Source: Geobacillus thermodenitrificans subsp. thermodenitrificans DSM 465
GTDB lineage: Bacteria > Bacillota > Bacilli > Bacillales > Anoxybacillaceae
Assembly: GCF_000496575.1 (NCBI RefSeq)
Contig: NZ_AYKT01000016.1
Span: 1-64,000 of the forward strand
Direction: 5' to 3'
Length of the DNA stretch: 64,000 bases
Shown here: one piece after another, positions 14,515 to 23,507 of the stretch
Layout of the letters: every line of letters starts with the position of its first letter
Numbering within the stretch: the first letter of the stretch is position 1
The notes under the pieces: model-generated
Told to the model about the DNA's origin: nothing
The model's input: the letters and a program-made list of their open reading frames with translations, nothing else
Database searches by the model: none
Made by a program: the position numbers and the translations under genes

Positions 14515-16042
14515 CGTTTTCTATCACTTCTACTCTTTCATCTTTACTTGGGATGGCAAGCCGCTCGTTGGACATCAACAACACACAAACGACCGTCAGC
14601 GCCGCAGGAATGAGCGCCCATAAAAATGTATCAGCAATCGACGAGGCGAGAGCTTCGGTCAAACGATCGAGCACCGGGGCAGGGATGTACGCCCGCGCTT
14701 CTGGCGACAAGATCGCACGCGGATCATGAGCGGCCCCGCCGAATCCTGCTTGCGCCATGCCACTGAACTGTTCCACCAATTGATTCGTAAATAAGTTGCG
14801 CTGAATGATGCCAAACACGGTAATGCCGACCGTCATGCCCAGCGACCGGACAAACGAACTCGTCGAGCTGGCCGCCCCCCGCTCCGCTTCGGAAAAATGA
14901 TGAATTGCCGCCATGCCCAAAACAGAAAACGACGCGCCAACCCCAAGTCCAACAATGATCATGTACAACGTCACCGTCGACCGTGTCGTATGCTCATCGA
15001 TCGTGCCAAGCAGCCCGATCCCCAGCACAAACAATAACATAAATCCGAGCATCACATTGCGGTAACTCGTCTTCCCGCACAAAAAGCCGCCGAGTTGGGC
15101 TGATACCATGGTTGAAAACATCATCGGCAACAAGATCAATCCAGAATTCGTCGCCGAACCGCCTGTCACCCCTTGAATAAACAGCGGGATGTATATGGTG
15201 GCAACGACAAACGTCGCACCAGAGAAAAAGGCGACCAACATTGTTGACGCAAACAGACGTTGCCGAAACATTTGGTAAGATACAATCGGCTCTTGTGCTT
15301 TTGTTTCGACATACAAAAATACAAGAAACAACACCGCAAACGCGGAAAACAGCCCAATAATGACTGCCGAATCCCAGGCATACTTCTGGCCGCCAAGCTC
15401 CAACGCAAACATCAGACAGACGACCGCCGGAACAAGCGTCATGACGCCAAGCCAGTCAATACTTTGTTGCGAATGCTTCGGCGACTCGCGATAGTAGATC
15501 CAAAGCAACAGAAATGCGATCATTCCAAGTGGAATATTAATATAAAACACCCAGCGCCAGTTTAAATAATCGGTAATATAGGCGCCAAACAACGGGCCAA
15601 AGATGCTGGACAAGCCAAACACCGCGCCAAACAAACCGCCCATCTTCCCGCGCTTCTCCGGTGGAAAAATGTCAAACATAATCGTAAACGCGATCGGCAC
15701 GAGCGCCCCGCCGCCGATCCCTTGAATGGCGCGGAAGATGCTGAGCTGCACGATCGTTTGTGCCATGCCGCAAAGCACCGATCCAAGCAAGAACACGACA
15801 ATACCAAATAAGAAAAATCGCTTCCGTCCGTACATATCAGACAATTTTCCGAAAATCGGCATGCCCGCCATCTCAGCGACCATATAGGCGGACGTCACCC
15901 AAACGAACTGCTTGAGTCCGCCCAAATCGGCCACAATCGTCGCCATCGCTGTTGCCACAATCGTATTATCCATCGAAGCAACAAAAATGCCGAGCAACAG
16001 CGCGATCACAACGAACCCAGTTTTCGTTTCTTTATTTCCCAT
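14498..16042 (-). CDS. MFS multidrug exporter, DHA2 (14-TM) family
   Basis: A 514-residue proton-driven exporter of the EmrB/QacA type. Fourteen hydrophobic segments are visible. Motif D1 (residues about 23-35, ASMDNTIVATAM), motif A (GKLSDMYGRKRFFL, about 65-78), motif B (FRAIQGIGGGALVP) and motif C (GPLFGAYITDYLNWRW) are all present. GAGGAG precedes the ATG. The substrate cannot be deduced. It is 14 bp downstream of the bactofilin gene and could be cotranscribed with the bactofilin operon, but its function is unrelated as far as I can see. Confidence 0.93.
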   Translation of the reverse strand: MGNKETKTGFVVIALLLGIFVASMDNTIVATAMATIVADLGGLKQFVWVTSAYMVAEMAGMPIFGKLSDMYGRKRFFLFGIVVFLLGSVLCGMAQTIVQLSIFRAIQGIGGGALVPIAFTIMFDIFPPEKRGKMGGLFGAVFGLSSIFGPLFGAYITDYLNWRWVFYINIPLGMIAFLLLWIYYRESPKHSQQSIDWLGVMTLVPAVVCLMFALELGGQKYAWDSAVIIGLFSAFAVLFLVFLYVETKAQEPIVSYQMFRQRLFASTMLVAFFSGATFVVATIYIPLFIQGVTGGSATNSGLILLPMMFSTMVSAQLGGFLCGKTSYRNVMLGFMLLFVLGIGLLGTIDEHTTRSTVTLYMIIVGLGVGASFSVLGMAAIHHFSEAERGAASSTSSFVRSLGMTVGITVFGIIQRNLFTNQLVEQFSGMAQAGFGGAAHDPRAILSPEARAYIPAPVLDRLTEALASSIADTFLWALIPAALTVVCVLLMSNERLAIPSKDERVEVIENASSPR

Positions 16043-16056
16043 TGACTTTCTCTCCT

Positions 16057-16779
16057 CTATCTTTGTCTTTTTTCGTTCACAACCGCTTTTTCATCTTGGA
16101 CAAGGGCGGTTCGATATTCAACGAGCCCGATCTCACAACCCGGACCGATCGTCACCTTTTCTCCTCTGACGACCGCAGCCTTCGTATATTCCAAATAAAT
16201 CTCATCACCTTCAATCACCTCCGCCGTCAACGTAGCAGTCAACGGCGAAAAGCGTGTCAGCCAATGAAACGCCTTCCACTTGCTGCCTCGGCGGATGTGG
16301 ATCGTCTGACCGCCAATTTCCTTGATGGTGCTGGTGGCAAAATACAATGACAGCTCCACTTGTTCCGCGTTCAATGTCTGCCCGATGTGCACCACTCCCG
16401 CCAACGAAACGGTTTCCGCCTCACAGCTTCCCGATACCGACAGCTCACCATAGCCGCGAATCGCAGTCGCTTCGACATTTCCCTTCATCTCCGCCTTCCC
16501 GCGCAATTGAAGGTGCTGGACATGGGCATCACCACGAATATCAGCTTCTCCAAACACCCCCATTGTCTCCGCGCGAACAAGACCGTTGATGTCCGCTTCG
16601 CCAAACAGGCGAATCGTACGCGCAGTGACTGCTCCTTTCACATCCGCTGAACCAAATACTTTACAACGGTCGCATTCGATATCGCCGTGAATCGTCGCTT
16701 CACCGCGAATCGACACATGATCAAACACGCCGCCTGCGGAAAATGCCGAACCGTTAATCGTTAAGTTTCTTGCTGCCAT
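16057..16779 (-). CDS. yhbF: bactofilin (YhbF/BacF-like)
   Basis: A 240-residue polymer-forming cytoskeletal protein. Start at the ATG at 16779 (MAARNLTINGSAFS) because AAAGGG is correctly spaced; a GTG at 16788 is too close to it. Residues 5-145 consist of short repeating beta turns (SIRGEATIHGDIECD, VFGEADIRGDAHV, LRGKAEMKGNVEA), the right-handed beta-helix of bactofilins. The C-terminal part is IEGDEIYLEYT...VTIGPGCEIGLVEY. In Bacillus the YhbE/YhbF pair assembles membrane-associated filaments and affects flagella. Its start region overlaps the end of the paralogue upstream. Confidence 0.93.
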   Translation of the reverse strand: MAARNLTINGSAFSAGGVFDHVSIRGEATIHGDIECDRCKVFGSADVKGAVTARTIRLFGEADINGLVRAETMGVFGEADIRGDAHVQHLQLRGKAEMKGNVEATAIRGYGELSVSGSCEAETVSLAGVVHIGQTLNAEQVELSLYFATSTIKEIGGQTIHIRRGSKWKAFHWLTRFSPLTATLTAEVIEGDEIYLEYTKAAVVRGEKVTIGPGCEIGLVEYRTALVQDEKAVVNEKRQR

Positions 16780-16784
16780 CGTTC

Positions 16785-17489
16785 TCACCCTTTCTCTACC
16801 GTTCCGATTTTCGCCTCTTCATCACATTCCAACATATCCCGATACTCGACCCGCTCAATCTCGCACCCCGGACCGATCGTCACGCGGTTGCCGCGCACCG
16901 TTTTCGCAGTCGTATGTTCAAGATGAATCTCATCCCCTTCAATGACATCGGCGGTTAAGCTAGGTGGGAAAAACAGCTTTTTCCAAAGCGATGCACTTTG
17001 TTTTTTGACCACGATCGTTTCCCCACCGATTTCTTGAACACGGCATGGTCCGAGCAGCTTCACGGCCACATATCCGGCATTCAACAAGCCGCCAATCGTA
17101 AAATGGCCATCGATCTCAAACCGTTCGGCCGAACAATCGCCGCCGACATCGAGCTCCCCATAAGCGCGAATCTCCTCCGCCGTCCATGCCCCCTTCACCG
17201 TTCCGCGGCCGCGCACCGTTGCCTCTTGGCATTGCATATTGCCTTCAACGTTGACACTCCCGCTCACTTTTATCCACTCACAATCCACTCCCCCCTTCAC
17301 ATAGCCTTTTCCTGCAATGTGGACAACGTTCGCTTTCACGTTACCTTCAACGGTCGCATTTCCTTGCACTCGCATCTCCATGCAGTCTATGTCGCCATAT
17401 AGTTTTCCATTCCCAGAAAGTTTTACGGTATGATACAGACCGCCGGACGCATGACCGGTCCCGGCGATGACCAAATCACGACGTTCCAT
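16785..17489 (-). CDS. yhbE: bactofilin (YhbE/BacE-like)
   Basis: A 234-residue bactofilin, paralogue of the next gene. Repeats such as VKLSGNGKLYGDIDC, VQGNATVEGNVKA and VRGRGTVKGAWTAEE build the beta-helix; the C-terminal block IEGDEIHLEHT...VTIGPGCEIERVEY is shared with YhbF. GGAGGGG precedes the ATG. The gene follows yhbD by 6 bp and precedes yhbF almost without gap, the same order as yhbDEF in Bacillus. Confidence 0.93.
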   Translation of the reverse strand: MERRDLVIAGTGHASGGLYHTVKLSGNGKLYGDIDCMEMRVQGNATVEGNVKANVVHIAGKGYVKGGVDCEWIKVSGSVNVEGNMQCQEATVRGRGTVKGAWTAEEIRAYGELDVGGDCSAERFEIDGHFTIGGLLNAGYVAVKLLGPCRVQEIGGETIVVKKQSASLWKKLFFPPSLTADVIEGDEIHLEHTTAKTVRGNRVTIGPGCEIERVEYRDMLECDEEAKIGTVEKG

Positions 17490-17495
17490 CAGTTC

Positions 17496-18125
17496 TCACC
17501 CCTCCGAAATGTGCCATTTCAACTCTTCGATATACGTTGGCACGTGCAACCGTGCCACAAGCTTCACTCCTTCTTCAACATACAAGTCCGCCGTTCCCTC
17601 TAAAAGAAAGCAGACCGCGACTCCTATCTTGCGAAGGACAATCAATTCACATATCTTCCCTTGCAAAGCGGGATAATGATGTTCGAACATCTTCCAAATG
17701 TGTTTTCCTTCTTCGACGCTAATCTCTCCGGAACGAAGGAGTCGGTCGACGATGTACAGGGAAAGAAGCTGCGTAAAGGAAACGCCTTCCTCATCCCCTA
17801 ACTGTTCGTTCAACCATTGCCACACGACATCCGAAACAATGTGACGTTTTACAACCTCCTCTTTCGTCAGTACAACCGCCGCTGGATCCGGCGCAAACAT
17901 AGCCGCCAACTCATCCAAAGACCGTTCATCTTTCAACTCCTTGATGCGTTCAATGCGCGCCAAAATTTTCTCTTTCGGAAAAAATGTCTCCTGCCCAGTA
18001 AAGGTCGATTTGCGAATAAACCAGTCTTCGGGAATCAGCTTTTTTCGTTTCCAACGGTACAGCTGGCCATACGAAATGCCAGTCAGCTCAAGCAGTTCTT
18101 TTTTCGAGATCAGTTCTTGATCCAC
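17496..18125 (-). CDS. yhbD: YhbD-like MerR-type DNA-binding protein
   Basis: A 209-residue protein. I place the start at GTG 18125 (MDQELISKKELLELTG) since GAGGAGGTG is 8 bp upstream of it; an ATG at 18152 would put this site inside the gene. Residues 5-65 are a MerR-like winged helix (SKKELLELTGISYGQLYRWKR, then KEKILARIERIKEL). The remaining region contains a DUF4004-like C-terminal domain. It is the first gene of the bactofilin operon and may regulate it: an inverted repeat lies at 18154-18171 directly upstream. Confidence 0.88.
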   Translation of the reverse strand: MDQELISKKELLELTGISYGQLYRWKRKKLIPEDWFIRKSTFTGQETFFPKEKILARIERIKELKDERSLDELAAMFAPDPAAVVLTKEEVVKRHIVSDVVWQWLNEQLGDEEGVSFTQLLSLYIVDRLLRSGEISVEEGKHIWKMFEHHYPALQGKICELIVLRKIGVAVCFLLEGTADLYVEEGVKLVARLHVPTYIEELKWHISEG

Positions 18126-18153
18126 GAGCTGTGCACCTCCTCGCTTTGTCATT

Positions 18154-18171
18154 GTAACATAACAATGTTAC
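18154..18171 (-). promoter_or_regulatory. inverted repeat upstream of yhbDEF
   Basis: GTAACAT-AACA-ATGTTAC, a perfect 7-bp inverted repeat immediately before the bactofilin operon. It is a likely operator, perhaps for YhbD itself. Confidence 0.5.
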
Positions 18172-18293
18172 GTTGTAAATAGGCGAGTAGAGTATCCTTT
18201 CCAAAACTATCGCCACCTCGTTTCCCCTCCAACACTAAGGACAATAGGAGTGACGGGAATCCATGTTCTTTCGGTGTATGATTCGGTATCAAG

Positions 18294-18319
18294 TTTATTG
18301 GTTATTTAGAACATCGTTT
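18294..18319 (+). repeat. 26-bp dispersed motif, copy A
   Basis: TTTATTGGTTATTTAGAACATC and following Ts match sites at about 18656-18683 and 56492-56517 in the same orientation. Consensus TTTATTGATTATTTAGAACA. It could be the end of a lost insertion sequence. Confidence 0.4.
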
Positions 18320-18380
18320 TTTTAAATTATTAGAAGGCGGAGACAAATGAAGATTGTAAAACATACACCGCCATCCGCCC

Positions 18381-18414
18381 AAAAAATAAGGAAGGCAGTC
18401 AACGCCGCCTTCCT
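18381..18414 (-). terminator. rho-independent terminator
   Basis: On the minus strand AGGAAGGC...GCCTTCCT is followed by TATTTTTT. It probably terminates whatever was transcribed from the remnant region at 18440-18620. Confidence 0.65.
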
Positions 18415-18655
18415 CAACGAAAGGAATGCTATGGATCGAGCGCGTCTTATGCACAAACGACGTGGTCTACCGCTTTCGTCGCAACCAGCTGGGCGCCCTT
18501 ATTAATATGAAACATCGATTGATGGTTAAATCGTGCTGGTTGACGCCTTTTGGCGTATAGCCAAGAATTTGTTCCAAATGGATATGCCTGATTTTAAAAA
18601 ATTACCGTATCTTTGCGAAAGTAAAACACGTTTTCCACCTATGAGAAAAGGGGTT
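18415..18655 (-). other. remnant region, likely decayed gene
   Basis: On the minus strand a frame ending TAA near 18446 reads ...INKGAQLVATKAVDHVVCA just before the terminator, like the C-terminus of a lost gene. Further upstream the frames are broken. The flanking 26-bp motifs suggest a decayed mobile element. Not identified. Confidence 0.3.
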
Positions 18656-18683
18656 TTATCATTGATGATTTAGAACATAGTTT
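18656..18683 (+). repeat. 26-bp dispersed motif, copy B
   Basis: TTATCATTGATGATTTAGAA CATAGTTT, related to the copies at 18294 and 56492. Confidence 0.35.
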
Positions 18684-18696
18684 TGTTTTAAAAATA

Positions 18697-19053
18697 TCAC
18701 TGCTCCCATGGAAACACATCGCTGGCGCGGCAAAAAATACGGTATGTAACATCCGGCCGCCGACGGCGCGCCACCCTGTTGCCGATGCGCGTCGTTTCAA
18801 TGATGCTTTCCCAGAACAGGAGCCGATTGCGAAGTCGTTCAACCATTTTTCGGATCGCCGCTTCCGTCACTTCGCGCTCCAAAAAGGAAAAAACCAATGT
18901 TTTATGTATTTCATCTCCTGTCAGCGGCCGCTCGCTATGCAGCAGCAAAGCCACCAAATAAAACGAGGTGCAGTCTAAGCTGATCCACTCGCCGCCCCCG
19001 TACCGAACGAACAGCCCGTCACGGTCGTTTTCAATTAACAGTGCGGAAGGCAT
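18697..19053 (-). CDS. winged-helix-like protein, frame-displaced tail of the TPR protein
   Basis: A frame of 118 residues from ATG 19053. It has WISLDCTSFYLVALLLHSER followed by two helices and ends in a region (MVERLRNRLLFWESIIET-R-GN) resembling the OmpR/BTAD-type winged helix. It overlaps the 3' end of the TPR gene by 19 bp in the -1 frame. Either the two form one regulator broken by a single-base frameshift near 19050, or they are translationally coupled separate proteins; AGGAG lies only 3 bp from the ATG. The TPR plus winged-helix content suggests a single TPR-containing regulator of about 310 residues. No function known. Confidence 0.55.
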   Translation of the reverse strand: MPSALLIENDRDGLFVRYGGGEWISLDCTSFYLVALLLHSERPLTGDEIHKTLVFSFLEREVTEAAIRKMVERLRNRLLFWESIIETTRIGNRVARRRRPDVTYRIFCRASDVFPWEQ

Positions 19054-19616
19054 TTCTCCTGCTCGGCAAAATACCGTTCTTCTGCCACGATGTCTCTGCC
19101 GGTTGGCGTCACGATGCAATATAACGCCCACTCAAAATCTTCCACCCGCTGCAGCAAAATCTCACCACGGTAGCGTTCAACCAGCTCTTCGTCATACAAG
19201 CTGTCTTCGAGTTCTTTGATTGTTTGCAGCGACTTTGAAGCCAGCAAAAGGCTGCAATTGACAAGAATCATATGACTAAGCATGCGTTGCGTATCATTTA
19301 ATTCGCCATCCGCTTGTTCCGAAAGCGCGCGCTCAAAATGGTACACCGCTTTGGCATATTCTTTTTCCCCGTAATAAATATGCGCCACCCGGTAATTGGC
19401 GATCGCATGGGACGGATTGTACCTTAGTGCCTTTTGCAAGTATAGTTTCGCCTGCTTTGGATCGGGGCGGGACATTTTGAAATATTCACCAACATACACG
19501 TACAGCGAGATGAGCTTCTTTTCAATCTCTCTTCTTTTTTCCCGATCTTTTTCTTTTCTCCGTTCTTCAAGCAGACGCCGCTCCTGTTCATGTGGAAAAA
19601 TGACCCGCTCTAGCAT
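19035..19616 (-). CDS. TPR-repeat protein
   Basis: A 193-residue cytosolic protein. After a charged coiled N-terminus (residues 10-35, EERRKEKDREKRREIEKKL) there are TPR units: ISLYVYVGEYFKMSRPDPKQ, AKLYLQKALRYNPSHAIANY, and RVAHIYYGEKEYAKAVYHFE RAL. It stops at a TAA at 19035-19037 just after entering the region shared with the -1 frame. GAGGGGAGA precedes the ATG. The stop may be the result of a frameshift (see the neighbouring winged-helix frame). Function unknown. Confidence 0.65.
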   Translation of the reverse strand: MLERVIFPHEQERRLLEERRKEKDREKRREIEKKLISLYVYVGEYFKMSRPDPKQAKLYLQKALRYNPSHAIANYRVAHIYYGEKEYAKAVYHFERALSEQADGELNDTQRMLSHMILVNCSLLLASKSLQTIKELEDSLYDEELVERYRGEILLQRVEDFEWALYCIVTPTGRDIVAEERYFAEQEKCLPHC

Positions 19617-19638
19617 TCTCCCCTCTCTTCTCTCCTTT

Positions 19639-19653
19639 GTGACAGGCTGTCAC
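19639..19653. promoter_or_regulatory. 15-bp palindrome between divergent genes
   Basis: GTGACAGGCTGTCAC is palindromic apart from its centre and lies between the TPR gene and the plus-strand frame at 19705. It is a possible operator. Confidence 0.4.
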
Positions 19654-19704
19654 AGATCGGCTGCTATAGTTGTATTGTACCGAAAACGAAAGGAGATGGA
19701 TACA

Positions 19705-20274
19705 ATGGAAAACCGTGTGAAATGGCTCATCCGGCACGGATTTCTTCCACATGGAGAGGAAACAGATGAGAAAGCCAATTACCCACGTCACTATCGACAA
19801 GCCTTAGACAAGCTAGCAAAGGCACAAAAGATCCTTTCCTGTAGAAAAAAAGGTTCTGTACGCTAGGAAAAGAAACGCTTGAAAGTGGCCAAACTACACG
19901 AAAAAGCAGCCAATCAACGTAAGAACTTTCTCCATCATCAGTCAAAAGAATTAGGCATCACTTATGACGCTGTCATCATCGAAAACTTACACATGAAAGG
20001 TATGTCTCAAGCCCTTCATTTTGGCCAAAGCGTTCATGATAACAGTTGGGGGGTCACAAGATTCTTAGAATACAAACTAAAAGAGCAAGGAAAACACCTA
20101 ATCAAAATAGATAGGTGGTTTCCATCAATGAAAACGTGTGCTTGTTGCGACAAAGAACACGAAATGCCGTTATCTGAACGCGTGTATCAATGTTCCTGTG
20201 GTCTAGTGTTGAAATCGTGTGCCGATGAAATTCAGTTCTTTTCTAGGATCCACATCGCAAAATCCTTGATATAA
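19705..20274 (+). pseudogene. tnpB: TnpB (IS200/IS605-type) fossil fused to a foreign start
   Basis: From about 19768 the translation YPRHYRQALDKLAKAQKILS is characteristic TnpB. An in-frame TAG (19864-19866) follows, and the same frame continues KRLKVAKLHEKAANQRKNFL, then the RuvC-like IIENLHMKGMSQ and the zinc-finger region FPSMKTCACC...YQCSCG. The N-terminal half with the first catalytic aspartate is missing and the C-terminal LDRD motif is altered (VLKSCADEI). The first codons (MENRVKWLIRHGFLPHGEET, with AAAGGAG) look like the start of a different gene. Not functional. Confidence 0.88.
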
Positions 20275-20355
20275 TAACATTTTGGTCATTTTCATTTTCC
20301 TAAAATTCCCTTAAAACTATCAAACTCCGGTACACCTAGCGATTGGTCAAACCCG

Positions 20356-20410
20356 CAAAAAGAGGTCGATCCCAAAAACCTTGCTAAAAATCAAGCACTT
20401 GGATCGACCC
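20356..20410 (-). terminator. terminator of the peptide transporter operon
   Basis: GGTCGATCC (20364-20372) pairs with GGATCGACC (20401-20409); on the minus strand it is followed by TCTTTTTG. It lies just after the last ABC gene. Confidence 0.75.
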
Positions 20411-20427
20411 TGCGCGAAATGTGAGCT

Positions 20428-21429
20428 TTAATCATGCAAATGACAGGCAACAAAGTGATCGGTGGTTTGTTTTTTCATAACAGGACGTTCCTGTTCACAT
20501 CTTTTAGTAGAATATGGACAACGGGTATGAAAAACACAACCAGAAGGAGGGTTAATTGGTGAAGGAATATCACCTTTAATAATGATTCTTTCCCTCTTAC
20601 GTTTAGGATTAGGCAATGGAATCGCTGACAATAATGCTTGTGTATAAGGATGTAACGGATGACTAAATAGTTCATCGGTCGGCGCTTTTTCTACAAGCTG
20701 TCCTAGATACATAACCCCAATATAGTCTGACATATAACGAACAACGCTTAAATCATGAGAAATAAATAAATAGGTTAAGTTGAAATTTTCCTGAATATCC
20801 TTTAATAAATTAATCACTTGTGATTGTATGGATACATCGAGAGCAGAAACCGGCTCATCACATATAACAATTTTCGGATTCGCCGCTAATGCCCTAGCAA
20901 TGCCAATTCTCTGTCTTTGTCCACCAGAAAATTCATGAGGATATCGATCAAATTGGTCTTCTCTTATACCTACTTTTAACAGCAACTCCTTTGCTCGTTC
21001 AATTCGCTCTTTATGGCTTCCTATACGATGAATTTTCATCGTCTCCACAATAGCATGACCAATTCGCTGTTTTGGATTAAGAGACGAATGGGGGTCCTGA
21101 AAGATCATTTGTATATCTTTTCTTATTGCTTGCAAATCTTTTCCTTTTAACTTAAAGATGTCTTTCCCTTTATAAATGGCTTCTCCTTCCGTTGGTTCCA
21201 CTAGACGCAGAATCGTTCTACCCGTCGTACTTTTTCCACACCCTGACTCTCCAACAAGTCCCATTGTCTTTTTTTCATATAAATCGAACTCTACTCCATC
21301 AACTGCTTTCAGATGTCCTACCGCACGGCCAAATAAACCCGTGATTGGATAATGCTTTTTTAAATTCTTGACCCTCAAAATAGGAGTTGTTGACTGAAGT
21401 TGTTCTTGTTCCATGCGTGTTTCCAACAT
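20428..21429 (-). CDS. oligopeptide/dipeptide ABC transporter ATPase (OppF/DppF type)
   Basis: A 333-residue cytosolic ATPase. The start at 21429 (MLETRMEQEQLQST) is preferred by its AAGGA site. Walker A is GLVGESGCGKSTTG (about 60-73), the signature is FSGGQRQR, and Walker B is IVICDEPVSALD. The C-terminal oligo_HPY region contains IPSPINPPSGCVFHTRCPYS, with cysteines that bind a cluster in peptide importers. It overlaps nothing but starts 17 bp after the partner gene. It energises uptake of peptides with the permeases and binding protein of this cluster. Confidence 0.94.
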   Translation of the reverse strand: MLETRMEQEQLQSTTPILRVKNLKKHYPITGLFGRAVGHLKAVDGVEFDLYEKKTMGLVGESGCGKSTTGRTILRLVEPTEGEAIYKGKDIFKLKGKDLQAIRKDIQMIFQDPHSSLNPKQRIGHAIVETMKIHRIGSHKERIERAKELLLKVGIREDQFDRYPHEFSGGQRQRIGIARALAANPKIVICDEPVSALDVSIQSQVINLLKDIQENFNLTYLFISHDLSVVRYMSDYIGVMYLGQLVEKAPTDELFSHPLHPYTQALLSAIPLPNPKRKRERIIIKGDIPSPINPPSGCVFHTRCPYSTKRCEQERPVMKKQTTDHFVACHLHD

Positions 21430-21445
21430 AAAATCCTTCTTCCCC

Positions 21446-22429
21446 TCACGATGATATTTTATCATAATTCCAACATCGCACTTTATGACCTTGGCTGACT
21501 TCTTTTAAGTCAGGTGATTCACTCATGCATTGTTCATCTACATAAGGACATCTTTGAGCAAATCGACATCCTTTCGGAACGTTATCTAACGAAGGGACAA
21601 TCCCTTTTATTGTAAAAAGTCGCTTTGAACGGTCATCTTCAAGCTGAGGGATACACTCCAACAATCCCTTTGTATAAGGATGGAGCGGCTGATCAAACAA
21701 AGATTCTACATCCGTTTCCTCGATGACTTGCCCTAAATACATCACGACAACGCGTGTACAAACCTCAGCAACAACTCCCAGGTCATGCGTAATCATCATG
21801 ACACTCATATTTAGCTCTTCTTTTAAATCATTAATCAAATCTAATATCTGCGCCTGTATTGTGACATCCAGTGCAGTAGTCGGCTCATCGGCAATTAAAA
21901 GGCTTGGCCTGCATGAAAGAGCCATAGCGATCATCGCCCTCTGTCTCATTCCTCCTGATAATTCATGAGGATACTCATGAACTCTCTTCTCAGGGGCCGG
22001 AATGCCTGTCATTCTTAGCATCTCTATGGCTTCTTCATAAGCTTGCCTTTTGTTTAATTTTCGATGAATCATAAGCGATTCAGCAATCTGATCACCGATC
22101 GTATAGACCGGATTCAGTGAGGTCATCGCATCTTGGAATATAATAGAAATTTCATTCCCACGAATCTCTCTCATTTCTTTCTCAGATAACTTGAGTAAAT
22201 TTTTCCCTTTGTATATAATTTCTCCTTCGTAAATAGTAGAATCTTTATTTAACAGCCTCATAATGGATGCTGCTGTCACACTTTTACCGCATCCTGACTC
22301 ACCGACCACACCTAATGTTTCACCAGGTTTGATGGAAAAACTGACTCCATCCACAGCCGTAACTAAACCACGCTCTGTTAAAAAAGAAGTTTTTAAATCT
22401 TTTATTTCCAATAAGTTGCTGTTCGCCAT
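21446..22429 (-). CDS. oligopeptide/dipeptide ABC transporter ATPase (OppD/DppD type)
   Basis: A 327-residue ATPase, partner of the previous one. ATG 22429 (MANSNLLEIKDLK) is supported by AAAGGTG; a GTG at 22441 overlaps that site. Walker A is GVVGESGCGKSVTA, the signature is ELSGGMRQRAMIAMAL, and Walker B is LLIADEPTTALD. The C-terminal GCRFAQRCPYVDEQC matches the oligo_HPY domain. It forms a heterodimer with the OppF-like subunit in the membrane complex. Confidence 0.94.
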   Translation of the reverse strand: MANSNLLEIKDLKTSFLTERGLVTAVDGVSFSIKPGETLGVVGESGCGKSVTAASIMRLLNKDSTIYEGEIIYKGKNLLKLSEKEMREIRGNEISIIFQDAMTSLNPVYTIGDQIAESLMIHRKLNKRQAYEEAIEMLRMTGIPAPEKRVHEYPHELSGGMRQRAMIAMALSCRPSLLIADEPTTALDVTIQAQILDLINDLKEELNMSVMMITHDLGVVAEVCTRVVVMYLGQVIEETDVESLFDQPLHPYTKGLLECIPQLEDDRSKRLFTIKGIVPSLDNVPKGCRFAQRCPYVDEQCMSESPDLKEVSQGHKVRCWNYDKISS

Positions 22430-22452
22430 GTTATCCGGCACCTTTCCTTGTT

Positions 22453-23367
22453 TTACTTTAATTTTTTATTCGCTTTACTTGTATGAGGATCTAATAAATC
22501 TCTTAATCCATCCCCCAACAAATTTAATCCTAAAACCGCTAAGGTAATAAAAATACTCGGGAACAGTGTCATCCACCAAGCACGAAAAATCACTGCTTTT
22601 CCATCGTAAAGAATATTTCCCCAACTAGGATTCGGAGCCGGGACTCCAGCACCAAGAAAACTTAATCCTGCCTCAAGAATAATCGAGAGAGCAAAAACAT
22701 ATGTCATCTGTACTAAGAAAGGCGATATCGTATTTGGAGCCATATGAACCCAAATAATTCTCCAAGAACTTGCCCCTTGAGCTTTTAAGGCCTCTATGTA
22801 AGTTTGTTCTTTTACCACTAAAGCCGCAGAACGGACAATCCGGGCCATTGCCGGCACTTTTACAATGGTAATGGCGATAACTACATTAAATGGATTAGGG
22901 CCAAGTATAGCGGTAATCGCTATAGCTAAAAGAATATCCGGGAAAGCGATCAATCCGTCACAAATCCTCATTAACACATGATCTAAAATACGATAATAGC
23001 TTGAATACAGCCCTATGATCATCCCAATAATGGCGGTTAATAGTGCAGCTGAAAAACCAACTACTAGAGATACTCGTCCTCCATGAACCACTCGACTGAA
23101 TAGATCCCGACCGAAATTATCTGTACCAAACCAGTGATCAGCACTAGGCGGTTGCAAGCGATTCATCGGATCTATATCGAGCGGGCCATATTTCGTCATG
23201 AATGGCCCGACGATAGAAAACAAACACAGTAAGATGACAATGACCGTTCCTACCACTGCTAATTTATTAAATAAGAAGCGCCTAAAAAGCAACTTGAACT
23301 TCTCGCTTTTCAATTCACTTCCAATATGTTCTACTCCTTTAGTATTTATTTCCATTTTAGATTCCAA
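22453..23367 (-). CDS. peptide ABC transporter permease (DppC/OppC type)
   Basis: A 304-residue membrane protein starting at TTG 23367, preceded by GAGGTGAAGGA. The N-terminal OppC_N helix (about 40-62) is followed by GTDNFGRDLFSRVVHG, typical of this subunit, then five further helices. The EAA-loop sequence EALKQAQGAS-like EALKAQGASSWRIIWVHM couples to the ATPases. It pairs with the DppB-type permease encoded upstream. Confidence 0.94.
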   Translation of the reverse strand: MESKMEINTKGVEHIGSELKSEKFKLLFRRFLFNKLAVVGTVIVILLCLFSIVGPFMTKYGPLDIDPMNRLQPPSADHWFGTDNFGRDLFSRVVHGGRVSLVVGFSAALLTAIIGMIIGLYSSYYRILDHVLMRICDGLIAFPDILLAIAITAILGPNPFNVVIAITIVKVPAMARIVRSAALVVKEQTYIEALKAQGASSWRIIWVHMAPNTISPFLVQMTYVFALSIILEAGLSFLGAGVPAPNPSWGNILYDGKAVIFRAWWMTLFPSIFITLAVLGLNLLGDGLRDLLDPHTSKANKKLK

Positions 23368-23507
23368 TTGTCCTTCACCTCTTTATATAGACGATAACCA
23401 TAAAAGCTATTTGACAAAAACACCCTTTATAATAGGTCCTTTTTTCCATTTTGTTCGATCGAGGTAAAATAAAAAGTCAAGTAATCTTTCTGTGATTCTC
23501 CCTTCCC

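Noticed and set aside
19035-19053. Programmed -1 frameshift site in the TPR gene
   Set aside because: No X XXY YYZ slippery heptamer is found at the overlap, so recoding is not favoured over mutation or coupling.
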